Part shown: one piece after another, positions 10,386 to 23,539 of the stretch
Position numbering within the stretch: position 1 is the stretch's first letter
Layout of the letters: every line of letters starts with the position of its first letter
Source of the DNA: Hydractinia symbiolongicarpus
Lineage: Eukaryota; Cnidaria; Hydrozoa; Anthoathecata; Hydractiniidae
Length of the DNA stretch: 64,000 bases
Assembly (NCBI RefSeq): GCF_029227915.1
Contig: NC_079883.1
Span: forward strand, 31,126,001 to 31,190,000
Direction: 5' to 3'
Notes under the pieces: generated by a model
What the model was told of the DNA's origin: nothing
The model's input: only the letters and a program-made list of their open reading frames with translations
The model's database searches: none
Program-made: the position numbers and the translations under genes

Positions 10386-11160
10386 CATGGGCTTTAGTGG
10401 TGAAATAATAATTTAAAAAATCGTTCGGGAAATGAGTTTACACCCTGGGTACTTTCTTTGTATAATTTTGACTATACGAGCCGAGTCCGTGATTTACGGG
10501 AAGTCGCGGGTTTTCGTTTGAGGGCGATTAAACTTCTTTTATTCAGCGTCTCATCAAAAATGAAAACATTTTTAAAAACTACAAGTCTCATGGGCTTTAG
10601 TGGTTAAATAATAATTTAAAAAATCGTTCGGTAAATGCGTTTACCCCCTGGGTACTTTCTTTGTATACTTTTGACTATACGGGCCGAGTCCGGGATTTAC
10701 GGGAAATCGCAGGTTTTCGTTTGCCGGCGATTAAACTTTTTTTATTCAGCGTCTCATCAAAAATGAAAACATTTTTGAAAACTACAAGTCTCATGCGTTT
10801 TAGTGGTGAAAAAATAATTTAAAAAATCGTTCGGGAAATGAGTTTACTCCATGGGTACTTTCTTTGTTTACTTTTGACTATACGGGCCGAGTCCGGGATT
10901 TACGGGAAATCGCAGGTTTTCGTTTGCCGGCGATTAAACTTCTTTTATTCAGCGTCTCATCAAAAATGAAAACATTTTTGAAAACTACAAGTCTCATGCG
11001 TTTTAGTGGTGAAAAAATAAATTAAAAAATCGTTCGGAAAATGAGTTTACACCCTGGGTACTTTCTTTGTATACTTTTGCCTATACGGGCCGAGTCCGGG
11101 ATTTACGGGAAGTCGCGGGTTTTCGTTTGCCGGCGATTAAACTTCTTTTATTCAGCGTCT
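10386..11160 (+). repeat. Satellite monomers without a clear HOR partner
   Basis: About four monomers mix CATGGGCTTTAG, CATGCG and ACACCCTGGG alleles and carry private changes: TTTGAGGGCGATT near 10518, GGTTAAATAATAATTT near 10602 and CGGTAAATGCGTTTACCCC near 10629. I saw no close partner elsewhere. They mark the transition from the 0-10.4 kb haplotype domain to the 11-23 kb domain. Confidence 0.6.
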
Positions 11161-14100
11161 CATCAAAAATGAAAACATTTTTAAAAACTACAAGTCTCAT
11201 GGGCTTTAGTGGTGAAATAATAATTTAAAAAATCGTTCGGGAAATGAGTTTACTCCCTGGGTACTTTCTTTGTATACTTTTGACTATACGGGCCGAGTCC
11301 GGATTTACGGGAAGTCGCGGGTTTTCGTTTGCCGGCGATTAAACTTCTTTTATTCAGCGTCTCATCAAAAATGAAACCATTTTTAAAAACTACAAGTCTC
11401 AAGCGTTTTAGTGGTGAAAAAAAAATTTAAAAAATCGTTCGGGAAATGAGTTTACTCCCTGGGTACTTTCTTTGTATACTTTTGACTATACGGGCCGAGT
11501 CCGGATTTACGGGAAGTCGCGGGTTTTCGTTTGCCGGCGATTAAACTTCTTTTATTCAGCGTCTCATCAAAAATGAAAACATTTTTAAAAACTACAAGTC
11601 TCAAGCGTTTTAGTGGTGAAAAAAAAATTTAAAAAATCGTTCGGGAAATGAGTTTACTCCCTGGGTGCTTTCTTTGTATACATTCGACTATACGGGCCAA
11701 GCCCGGGATTTACGGGAAATCGCGGGATTTCGTTTGCCGGCGATTAAACCTCTTTCAATAAGCTTCTCATCAAAAATGAAAACATTTTTGAAAACTACAA
11801 GTCTCAAGCGTTTTAGTGGTGAAAAAAAAATTTAAAAAATCGTTCGGGAAATGAGTTTACTCCCTGGGTACTTTCTTTGTATACATTCGACTATACGGGC
11901 CAAGCCCGGGATTTACGGGAAATCGCGGGATTTCGTTTGCCGGCGATTAAACCTCTTTCATTAAGCCTCTCATCAAAAATGAAAACATTTTTGAAAACTA
12001 CAAGTCTCATGCGTTTTAGTGGTAAAAAAAATATTTAAAAAATCGTTCGGGAAATGAGTTTACTCCCTGGGTACTTTCTTTGTATACTTTTGACTATACG
12101 GGCCGAGTCCGGGATTTACGGGAAATCGCAGGTTTTCGTTTGCCGGCGATTAAACTTCTTTTTTTCAGCGTCTCATCAAAAATGAAAACATTTTTGAAAA
12201 CTACAAGTCTCATGCGTTTTAGTGGTGAAAAAATAAATTAAAAAATCGTTCGGGAAATGAGTTTACTTCCTGGGTACTTTCTTTGTATACTTTTGACTAT
12301 ACGGGCCAAGCCCGGGATTTACGGGAAATCGCGGGTTTTCGTTTGCCGTCGATTAAACTTCTTTTATTCAGCGTCTCATCAAAAATGAAAACATTTTTGA
12401 CAACTACAAGTCTTATGCGTTTTAGTGGTGAAAAAATAATTTAAAAAATCTTTCTGGAAATGAGTTTACTCACAGGGTACTTTCTTTGTATACATTCGAC
12501 TATACGGGCCAAGCCCGGGATTTACGGGAAATCGCGGGTTTTCGTTTGCCGGCGATTAAACCTCTTTCATTAAGCGTATCATCAAAAATGAAAACATTTT
12601 TGAAAACTACAAGTCTCATGCGTTTTAGTGGTGAAATAGTAATTTAAAAAATCGTTCGGGAAATGAGTTTGCACCCTGGGTACTTTCTTTGTATACTTTT
12701 GCCTATACGGGCCGAGTCCGGGATTTACGGGAAGTCGCGGGTTTTCGTTTGCCGGCGATTAAACCTCTTTCATTAAGCGTCTCATCAAAAATGAAAGCAT
12801 TTTTGAAAATTACAAGTCTCATGCGTTTTAGTGGTTAAAAAAAAATTTAAAAAATCGTTCGGGAAATGAGTTTACTCCCTGGGTACTTTCTTTGTATACA
12901 TTCGACTATACGGGCCAAGCCCGGGATTTACGGGAAATCGCGGGTTTTCGTTTGCCGGCGATTAAACCACTTTTATTCAGCGTCTCATCAAAAATGAAAA
13001 CATTTTTGAAAACTACAAGTCTCATGCGTTTTAGTGGTAAAAAAAAAATTTAAAAAATCGTTCGGGAAATGAGTTTACACCCTGGGTACTTTCTTTGTAT
13101 ACTTTTGACTATACGGGCCGAGTCCGGGATTTACGGGAAATCGCAGGTTTTCGTTTGCCGGCGATTAAACTTCTTTTATTCAGCGTCTGATCAAAAATGA
13201 AAACATTTTTGAAAACTACAAGTCTTATGCGTTTTAGTGGTGAAAAAATAATTTGAAAAATTGTTCTGGAAATGAGTTTACTCACAGGGTACTTTCTTTG
13301 TATACATTCTACTATACGGGCCAAGCCCGGGATTTACGGGAAATCGCGGAATTTCGTTTGCCGGCGATTAAACCTCTTTCATTACGCGTCTCATCAAAAA
13401 TGAAAACATTTTTGAAAACTACAAGTCTCATGCGTTTTAGTGGTGAAAAAATAAATTAAAAAATCGTTCTGGAAATGAGTTTACTCACAGGGTATTTTCT
13501 TTGTATACATTCGACTATACGGGCCAAGCCCGGGATTTACGGGAAATCGCGGGTTTTGGTTTGCCGGCGATTAAACCTCTTTCATTAAGCGTATCATCAA
13601 AAATGAAAACATTTTTGAAAACTACAAGTCTCATGCGTTTTAGCGGTGAAATAGTAATTTAAAAAATCGTTCGGGAAATGAGTTTGCACCCTGGGTACTT
13701 TCTTTGTATACTTTTGCCTATACGGGCCGAGTCCGGGATTTACGGGAAGTCGCGGGTTTTCGTTTGCCGGCGATTAAACCTTTTTCATTAAGCGTCTCAT
13801 CAAAAATGAAAACATTTTTGAAAATTACAAGTCTCATGCGTTTTAGTGGTTAAAAAAAAATTTAAAAAATCGTTCGGGAAATGAGTTTACTCCCTGGGTA
13901 CTTTCTTTGTATACATTCGACTATACGGGCCAAGCCCGGGATTTACGGGAAATCGCGGGTTTTCGTTTGCCGGCGATTAAACCACTTTTATTCAGCGTCT
14001 CATCAAAAATGAAAACATTTTTGAAAACTACAAGTCTCATGCGTTTTAGTGGTAAAAAAAAAAATTAAAAAATCGTTCGGGAAATGAGTTTACACCCTGG

Positions 14101-16480
14101 GTACTTTCTTTGTATACTTTTGACTATACGGGCCGAGTCCGGGATTTACGGGAAATCGCGGGTTTTCGTTTGCCGGCGATTAAACTTCGTTTATTCAGCG
14201 TCTCATCAAAAATGAAAACATTTTTAAAAACTACAAGTCTCATGGGCTTTAGTGGTGAAATAATAATTTAAAAAATCGTTCGGGAAATGTGTTTACTCCC
14301 TGGGTACTTTCTTTGTATACTTTTGACTATACGGGCCGAGTCCGGATTTACGGGAAGTCGCGGGTTTTCGTTTGCCGGCGATTAAACTTCTTTTATTCAG
14401 CGTCTCATCAAAAATGAAAACATTTTTAAAAACTACAAGTCTCAAGCGTTTTAGTGGTGAAAAAAAAATCTAAAAAATCGTTCGGGAAATGAGTTTACTC
14501 CCTGGGTACTTTCTTTGTATACTTTTGACTATACGGGCCGAGTCCGGATTTACGGGAAGTCGCGGGTTTTCGTTTGCCGGCGATTAAACTTCTTTTATTC
14601 AGCGTCTCATCAAAAATGAAAACATTTTTAAAAACTACAAGTCTCAAGCGTTTTAGTGGTGAAAAAAAAATTTAAAAAATCGTTCGGGAAATGAGTTTAC
14701 TCCCTGGGTGCTTTCTTTGTATACATTCGACTATACGGGCCAAGCCCGGGATTTACGGGAAATCGCGGGATTTCGTTTGCCGGCGATTAAACCTCTTTCA
14801 TTAAGCTTCTCATCAAAAATGAAAACATTTTTGAAAACTACAAGTCTCAAGCGTTTTAGTGGTGAAAAAAAAATTTAAAAAATCGTTCGGGAAATGAGTT
14901 TACTCCCTGGGTACTTTCTTTGTATACATTCGACTATACGGGCCAAGCCCGGGATTTACGGGAAATCGCGGGATTTCGTTTGCCGGCGATTAAACCTCTT
15001 TTATTAAGCCTCTCATCAAAAATGAAAACATTTTTGAAAACTACAAGTCTCATGCGTTTTAGTGGTAAAAAAAATATTTAAAAAATCGTTCGGGAAATGA
15101 GTTTACTCCCTGGGTACTTTCTTTGTATACTTTTGACTATACGGGCCGAGTCCGGGATTTACGGGAAATCGCAGGTTTTCGTTTGCCGGCGATTAAACTT
15201 CTTTTTTTCAGCGTCTCATCAAAAATGAAAACATTTTTGAAAAGTACAAGTCTCATGCGTTTTAGTGGTGAAAAAATAAATTGAAAAATCGTTCGGGAAA
15301 TGAGTTTACTTCCTGGGTACTTTCTTTGTATACTTTTGACTATACGGGCCAAGCCCGGGATTTACGGGAAATCGCGGGTTTTCGTTTGCCGGCGATTAAA
15401 CTTCTTTTATTCAGCGTCTCATCAAAAATGAAAACATTTTTGACAACTACAAGTCTTATGCGTTTTAGTGGTGAAAAAATAATTTTAAAAATCTTTCTGG
15501 AAATGAGTTTACTCACAGGGTACTTTCTTTGTATACATTCGACTATACGGGCCAAGCCCGGGATTTACGGGAAATCGCGGGTTTTCGTTTGCCGGCGATT
15601 AAACCTCTTTCATTAAGCGTATCATCAAAAATGAAAACATTTTTGAAAACTACAAGTCTCATGCGTTTTAGTGGTGAAATAGTAATTTAAAAAATCGTTC
15701 GGGAAATGAGTTTGCACCCTGGGTACTTTCTTTGTATACTTTTGCCTATACGGGCCGAGTCCGGGATTTACGGGAAGTCGCGGGTTTTCGTTTGCCGGCG
15801 ATTAAACCTCTTTCATTAAGCGTCTCATCCAAATTGAAAGCATTTTTGAAAATTACAAGTCTCATGCGTTTTAGTGGTTAAAAAAAAATTTAAAAAATCG
15901 TTCGGGAAATGAGTTTACTCCCTGGGTACTTTCTTTGTATACATTTGACTATACGGGCCAAGCCCGGGATTTACGGGAAATCGCGGGTTTTCGTTTGCCG
16001 GCGATTAAACCACTTTTATTCAGCGTCTCATCAAAAATGAAAACATTTTTGAAAACTACAAGTCTCATGCGTTTTAGTGGTAAAAAAAAAATTTAAAAAA
16101 TCGTTCGGGAAATGAGTTTACACCCTGGGTACTTTCTTTGTATACTTTTGACTATACGGGCCGAGTCCGGGATTTACGGGAAATCGCAGGTTTTCGTTTG
16201 CCGGCGATTAAACTTCTTTTATTCAGCGTCTGATCAAAAATGAAGACCTTTTTGAAAACTACAAGTCTTATGCGTTTTAGTGGTGAAAAAATAATTTGAA
16301 AAATTGTTCTGGAAATGAGTTTACTCACAGGGTACTTTCTTTGTATACATTCTACTATACGGGCCAAGCCCGGGATTTACGGGAAATCGCGGAATTTCGT
16401 TTGCCGGCGATTAAACCTCTTTCATTACGCGTCTCATCAAAAATGAAAACATTTTTGAAAACTACAAGTCTCATGCGTTT
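11160..16480 (+). repeat. 15-mer HOR (unit 3043 bp), second copy partial
   Basis: Paired markers sit 3042-3043 bp apart: GTCCGGATTTACGG (11301 and 14344), AAGCTTCTCATC (about 11761 and 14804), TTTTGACAACTACAAG (about 12396 and 15438) and GAAAAATTGTTCTGG (about 13254 and 16297). Copy 1 is about 11160-14202. The second copy follows it to about 16480, after which a different monomer order begins. Small differences, such as GCATTTTTGAAAATTAC with CCAAATTG at about 15829, separate the copies. Confidence 0.8.
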
Positions 16481-16896
16481 TAGTGGTAAAAAAAAAATTT
16501 AAAAAATCGTTCGGGAAATGAGTTTACACCCTGGGTACTTTCTTTGTATACTTTTGACTATACGGGCCGAGTCCGGGATTTACGGGAAATCGCAGGTTTT
16601 CGTTTGCCGGCGATTAAACTTCTTTTATTCAGCGTCTGATCAAAAATGAAAACATTTTTGAAAACTATAAGTCTTATGCGTTTTAGTGGTGAAAAAATAA
16701 TTTGAAAAATTGTTCTGGAAATGAGTTACTCACAGGGTACTTTCTTTGTATACATTCTACTATACGGGCCAAGCCCGGGATTTACGGGAAATCGCGGAAT
16801 TTCGTTTGCCGGCGATTAAACCTCTTTCATTACGCGTCTCATCAAAAATGAAAACATTTTTGAAAACTACAAGTCTCATGCGTTTTAGTGGTGAAA
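16085..16896 (+). repeat. Dimer duplication (406 bp) inside the array
   Basis: A two-monomer unit is duplicated in tandem: a GGTAAAAAAAAA / ACACCCTGGG / CGCAGG monomer, then one with TTGTTCTGG / CATTCTAC / CGCGGAATTTCG / CATTACGCGTCTC. TGTTCT occurs at 16305 and 16711. The second copy has a 1-bp deletion, GAGTTACTCAC near 16722. The single-copy dimer also occurs at 13.1-13.4, 18.4-18.7, 21.2-21.5, 30.8-31.0 and 45.6-45.8 kb, so it is a useful marker. Confidence 0.8.
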
Positions 16897-18229
16897 AAAT
16901 AAATTAAAAAATCGTTCGGGAAATGAGTTTACGTCCTGGGTACTTTCTTTGTATACATTCGACTATACGGGCCAAGCCCGGGATTTACGGGAAATCGCGG
17001 GTTTTCGTTTGCCGGCGATTAAACCTCTTTCATTAAGCGTATCATCAAAAATGAAAACATTTTTGACAACTACAAGTCTTATGCGTTTTAGTGGTGAAAA
17101 AATAATTTAAAAAATCTTTCTGGAAATGAGTTTACTCACAGGGTATTTTCTTTGTATACATTCGACTATACGGGCCAAGCCCGGGATTTACGGGAAATCG
17201 CGGGTTTTCGTTTGCCGGCGATTAAACCTCTTTCATTAAGCGTATCATCAAAAATGAAAACATTTTTGAAAACTACAAGTCTCATGCGTTTTAGCGGTGA
17301 AATAGTAATTTAAAAAATCGTTCGGGAAATGAGTTTGCACCCTGGGTACTTTCTTTGTATACTTTTGCCTATACGGGCCGAGTCCGGGATTTACGGGAAG
17401 TCGCGGGTTTTCGTTTGCCGGCGATTAAACCTTTTTCATTAAGCGTCTCATCAAAACTGAAAACATTTTTGAAAATTACAAGTCTCATGCGTTTTAGTGG
17501 TTAAAAAAAAATTTAAAAAATCGTTCGGGAAATGAGTTTACTCCCTGGGTACTTTCTTTGTATACATTCGACTATACGGGCCAAGCCCGGGATTTACGGG
17601 AAATCGCGGGTTTTCGTTTGCCGGCGATTAAACCACTTTTATTCAGCGTCTCATCAAAAATGAAAACATTTTTAAAAACTACAAGTCTCATGCGTTTTAG
17701 TGGTAAAAAAATAATTTAAAAAATCTTTCTGGAAATGAGTTTACTCACAGGGTACTTTCTTTGTATACATTCGACTATACGGGCCAAGCCCGGGATTTAC
17801 GGGAAATCGCGGGTTTTCGTTTGCCGGCGATTAAACCTCTTTCATTAAGCGTATCATCAAAAATGAAAATATTTTTGAAAACTACAAGTCTCATGCGTTT
17901 TAGTGGTGAAATAGTAATTTAAAAAATCGTTCGGGAAATGAGTTTGCACCCTGGGTACTTTCTTTGTATACTTTTGCCTATACGGGCCGAGTCCGGGATT
18001 TACGGGAAGTCGCGGGTTTTCGTTTGCCGGCGATTAAACATCTTTCATTAAGCGTCTCATCAAAAATGAAAACATTTTTGAAAATTACAAGTCTCATGCG
18101 TTTTAGTGGTTAAAAAAAAATTTAAAAAATCGTTCGGGAAATGAGTTTACTCCCTGGGTACTTTCTTTGTATACATTCGACTATATGGGCCAAGCCCGGG
18201 ATTTACGGGAAATCGCGGGTTTTCGTTTG
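16897..18229 (+). repeat. Satellite monomers of the 11-23 kb domain
   Basis: Monomer types in this stretch are TTACGTCCTGGG (about 16928), TTGACAACTAC with TCTTTCTGG, GAAATAGTAATTT with TTGCACCCTGGG, and GGTTAAAAAAAAATTT with GAAAATTAC. The same order recurs at 18.75-20.4 kb and 21.6-23.0 kb with whole-monomer changes. The TACGTCC marker sits 1826 bp (nine monomers) before its next copy at 18757. Confidence 0.6.
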
Positions 18230-21200
18230 CCGGCGATTAAACCACTTTTATTCAGCGTCTCATCAAAAATGAAAACATTTTTGAAAACTACAAGTCTCAT
18301 GCGTTTTAGTGGTAAAAAAAAAATTTAAAAAATCGTTCGGGAAATGAGTTTACACCCTGGGTACTTTCTTTGTATACTTTTGACTATACGGCCGAGTCCG
18401 GGATTTACGGGAAATCGCAGGTTTTCGTTTGCCGGCGATTAAACTTCTTTTATTCAGCGTCTGATCAAAAATGAAAACATTTTTGAAAACTACAAGTCTT
18501 ATGCGTTTTAGTGGTGAAAAAATAATTTGAAAAATTGTTCTGGAAATGAGTTTACTCACAGGGTACTTTCTTTGTATACATTCTACTATACGGGCCAAGC
18601 CCGGGATTTACGGGAAATCGCGGAATTTCGTTTGCCGGCGATTAAACCTCTTTCATTACGCGTCTCATCAAAAATGAAAACATTTTTGAAAACTACAAGT
18701 CTCATGCGTTTTAGTGGTGAAAAAATAAATTAAAAAATCGTTCGGGAAATGAGTTTACGTCCTTGGTACTTTCTTTGTATACATTCGACTATACGGGCCA
18801 AGCCCGGGATTTACGGGAAATCGCGGGTTTTCGTTTGCCGGCGATTAAACCTCTTTCATTAAGCGTATCATCAAAAATGAAAACATTTTTGACAACTACA
18901 AGTCTTATGCGTTTTAGTGGTGAAAAAATAATTTAAAAAATCTTTCTGGAAATGAGTTTACTCACAGGGTATTTTCTTTGTATACATTCGACTATACGGG
19001 CCAAGCCCGGGATTTACGGGAAATCGCGGGTTTTCGTTTGCCGGCGATTAAACCTCTTTCATTAAGCGTATCATCAAAAATGAAAACATTTTTGAAAACT
19101 ACAAGTCTCATGCGTTTTAGCGGTGAAATAGTAATTTAAAAAATCGTTCGGGAAATGAGTTTGCACCCTGGGTACTTTCTTTGTATACTTTTGCCTATAC
19201 GGCCCGAGTCCGGGATTTACGGGAAGTCGCGGGTTTTCGTTTGCCGGCGATTAAACCTTTTTCATTAAGCGTCTCATCAAAACTGAAAACATTTTTGAAA
19301 ATTACAAGTCTCATGCGTTTTAGTGGTTAAAAAAAAATTTAAAAAATCGTTCGGGAAATGAGTTTACTCCCTGGGTACTTTCTTTGTATACATTCGACTA
19401 TACGGGCCAAGCCCGGGATTTACGGGAAATCGCGGGTTTTCGTTTGCCGGCAATTAAACCACTTTTATTCAGCGTCTCATCAAAAATGAAAACATTTTTG
19501 AAAACTACAAGTCTCATGCGTTTTAGTGGTAAAAAAAAAATTAAAAAATCGTTCGGGAAATGAGTTTACACCCTGGGTACTTTCTTTGTATACTTTTGAC
19601 TATACGGGCCGAGTCCGGGATTTACGGGAAATCGCGGGTTTTCGTTTGCCGGCGATTAAACTTCGTTTATTCAGCGTCTCATCAAAAATGAAAACATTTT
19701 TAAAAACTACAAGTCTTATGCGTTTTAGTGGTGAAAAAATAATTTAAAAAATCTTTCTGGAAATGAGTTTACTCACAGGGTACTTTCTTTGTATACATTC
19801 GACTATACGGGCCAAGCCCGGGATTTACGGGAAATCGCGGGTTTTCGTTTGCCGGCGATTAAACCTCTTTCATTAAGCGTATCATCAAAAATGAAAACAT
19901 TTTTGACAACTACAAGTCTTATGCGTTTTAGTGGTGAAAAAATAATTTAAAAAATCTTTCTGGAAATGAGTTTACTCACAGGGTATTTTCTTTGTATACA
20001 TTCGACTATACGGGCCAAGCCCGGGATTTACGGGAAATCGCGGGTTTTCGTTTGCCGGCGATTAAACCTCTTTCATTAAGCGTATCATCAAAAATGAAAA
20101 CATTTTTGAAAACTACAAGTCTCATGCGTTTTAGCGGTGAAATAGTAATTTAAAAAATCGTTCGGGAAATGAGTTTGCACCCTGGGTACTTTCTTTGTAT
20201 ACTTTTGCCTATACGGGCCGAGTCCGGGATTTACGGGAAGTCGCGGGTTTTCGTTTGCCGGCGATTAAACCTTTTTCATTAAGCGTCTCATCAAAACTGA
20301 AAACATTTTTGAAAATTACAAGTCTCATGCGTTTTAGTGGTTAAAAAAAAATTTAAAAAATCGTTCGGGAAATGAGTTTACTCCCTGGGTACTTTCTTTG
20401 TATACATTCGACTATACGGGCCAAGCCCGGGATTTACGGGAAATCGCGGGTTTTCGTTTGCCGGCGATTAAACCACTTTTATTCAGCGTCTCATCAAAAA
20501 TGAAAACATTTTTGAAAACTACAAGTCTTATGCGTTTTAGTGGTGAAAAAATAATTTAAAAAATCTTTCTGGAAATGAGTTTACTCACAGGGTACTTTCT
20601 TTGTACATTCGACTATACGGGCCAAGCCCGGGATTTACGGGAAATCGCGGGTTTTCGTTTGCCGGCGATTAAACCTCTTTCATTAAGCGTATCATCAAAA
20701 ATGAAAATATTTTTGAAAACTACAAGTCTTATGCGTTTTAGTGGTGAAAAAATAATTTGAAAAATTGTTCTGGAAATGAGTTTACTCACAGGGTACTTTC
20801 TTTGTATACATTCTACTATACGGGCCAAGCCCGGGATTTACAGGAAGTCGCGGAATTTCGTTTGCCGGCGATTATACCTCTTTCATTAAGCGTATCATCA
20901 AAAATGAAAACATTTTTGAAAACTACAAGTCTCATGCGTTTTAGCGGTGAAACAGTAATTTAAAAAATCGTTCGGGAAATGAGTTTGCACCCTGGGTACT
21001 TTCTTTGTATACTTTTGCCTATACGGGCCGAGTCCGGGATTTACGGGAAGTCGCGGGTTTTCGTTTGCCGGTGATTAAACCACTTTTATTCAGCGTCTCA
21101 TCAAAAATGAAAACATTTTTGAAAACTACAAGTCTCATGCGTTTTAGTGGTAAAAAAAAAATTTAAAAAATCGTTCGGGAAATGAGTTTACACCCTGGGT

Positions 21201-22699
21201 ACTTTCTTTGTATACTTTTGACTATACGGGCCGAGTCCGGGATTTACGGGAAATCGCAGGTTTTCGTTTGCCGGCGATTAAACTTCTTTTATTCAGCGTC
21301 TGATCAAAAATGAAAACATTTTTGAAAACTACAAGTCTTATGCGTTTTAGTGGTGAAAAAATAATTTGAAAAATTGTTCTGGAAATGAGTTTACTCACAG
21401 GGTACTTTCTTTGTATACATTCTACTATACGGGCCAAGCCCGGGATTTACGGGAAATCGCGGAATTTCGTTTGCCGGCGATTAAACCTCTTTCATTACGC
21501 GTCTCATCAAAAATGAAAACATTTTTGAAAACTACAAGTCTCATGCGTTTTAGTGGTGAAAAAATAAATTAAAAAATCGTTCGGGAAATGAGTTTACGTC
21601 CTGGGTACTTTCTTTGTATACATTCGACTATACGGGCCAAGCCCGGGATTTACGGGAAATCGCGGGTTTTCGTTTGCCGGCGATTAAACCTCTTTCATTA
21701 AGCGTATCATCAAAAATGAAAACATTTTTGACAACTACAAGTCTTATGCGTTTTAGTGGTGAAAAAATAATTTAAAAAATCTTTCTGGAAATGAGTTTAC
21801 TCACAGGGTATTTTCTTTGTATACATTCGACTATACGGGCCAAGCCCGGGATTTACGGGAAATCGCGGGTTTTCGTTTGCCGGCGATTAAACCTCTTTCA
21901 TTAAGCGTATCATCAAAAATGAAAACATTTTTGAAAACTACAAGTCTCATGCGTTTTAGCGGTGAAATAGTAATTTAAAAAATCGTTTGGGAAATGAGTT
22001 TGCACCCTGAGTACTTTCTTTGTATACTTTTGCCTATACGGGCCAAGTCCGGGATTTACGGGAAGTCGCGGGTTTTTGTTTGCCGGCGATTAAACCTTTT
22101 TCATTAAGCGTCTCATCAAAACTGAAAACATTTTTGAAAATTACAAGTCTCATGCGTTTTAGTGGTTAAAAAAAAATTTAAAAAATCGTTCGGGAAATGA
22201 GTTTACTCCCTGGGTACTTTCTTTGTATACATTCGACTATACGGGCCAAGCCCGGGATTTACAGGAAATCGCGGGTTTTCGTTTGCCGGCGATTAAACCA
22301 CTTTTATTCAGCGTCTCATCAAAAATGAAAACATTTTTGAAAACTACAAGTCTCATGCGTTTTAGTGGTAAAAAAAAAATTAAAAAATCGTGCGGGAAAT
22401 GAGTTTACACCCTGGGTACTTTCTTTGTATACTTTTGACTATACGGGCCGAGTCCGGGATTTACGGGAAATCGCGGGTTTTCGTTTGCCGGCGATTAAAC
22501 TTCGTTTATTCAGCGTCTCATCAAAAATGAAAACATTTTTAAAAACTACAAGTCTTATGCGTTTTAGTGGTGAAAAAATAATTTAAAAAATCTTTCTGGA
22601 AATGAGTTTACTCACAGTGTATTTTCTTTGTATACATTCGACTATACGGGCCAAGCCCGGGATTTACGGGAAATCGCGGGTTTTCGTTTGCCGGCGATT
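18230..22699 (+). repeat. 14-mer HOR (unit 2839 bp), second copy partial
   Basis: Markers pair at 2839 bp: the GAAAAATTGTTCTGG monomer (about 18528 and 21367), TTTACGTCC (about 18754 and 21593) and the GGTAAAAAAAAAATTAAAAAATCG tract (about 19528 and 22367). Unit 1 is about 18230-21068. The repeat follows to about 22699, then diverges. A 2-bp loss at about 20604 (TTTGTACATTCG for TTTGTATACATTCG) is private to one monomer. Confidence 0.75.
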
Positions 22700-23539
22700 A
22701 AACCTCTTTCATTAAGCGTATCATCAAAAATGAAAATATTTTTGAAAACTACAAGTCTCATGCGTTTTAGTGGTGAAATAGTAATTTAAAAAATCGTTCG
22801 GGAAATGAGTTTGCACCCGGGGTACTTTCTTTGTATACTTTTGCCTATACGGGCCGAGTCCGGGATTTACGGGAAGTCGCGGGTTTTCGTTTGCTGGCGA
22901 TTAAACCTCTTTCATTAAGCGTCTCATCAAAAATGAAAACATTTTTGAAAATTACAAGTCTCATGCGTTTTAGTGGTTAAAAAAAAATTTAAAAAATCGT
23001 TCGGGAAATGAGTTTACTCCCTGGGTACTTTCTTTGTATACATTCGACTATTCGGGCCAAGCCCGGGATTTACGGGAAATCGCGGGTTTTCGTTTGCCGG
23101 CGATTAAACCACTTTTATTCAGCGTCTCATCAAAAATGAAAACATTTTTGAAAACTACAAGTCTCATGCGTTTTAGTGGTAAAAAAAAATTTAAAAAATC
23201 GTTCGGGAAATGAGTTTACACCCTGGGTACTTTCTTTGTATACTTTTGACTATACGGGCCGAGTCCGGGATTTACGGGAAATCGCGGGTTTTCGTTTGCC
23301 GGCGATTAAACTTCGTTTATTCAGCGTCTCATCAAAAATGAAAACATTTTTAAAAACTACAAGTCTTATGCGTTTTAGTGGTGAAAAAATAATTTAAAAA
23401 ATCGTTCTGGAAATGAGTTTACTCACAGGGTACTTTCTTTGTATACATTCGACTATACGGGCCGAGTCCGGGATTTACGGGAAATCGCAGGTTTTCGTTT
23501 GCCGGCGATTAAACTTCTTTTATTCAGCGTCTCATCAAA
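22700..23539 (+). repeat. Satellite monomers between HOR blocks
   Basis: About four monomers belong to the GAAATAGTAATTT, GGTTAAAAAAAAATTT and GGTAAAAAAAAATTT classes, with single changes such as TTGCACCCGGGG near 22811 and TTTGCTGGCG near 22890. The stretch from about 22.98 kb resembles 19.3-19.75 kb. No non-satellite sequence is present. Confidence 0.6.

Noticed and set aside
20573-20830. Possible gene start at a monomer with a 2-bp deletion (TTTGTACATTCG)
   Set aside because: The deletion only merges two satellite reading frames. The flanking monomers are ordinary.
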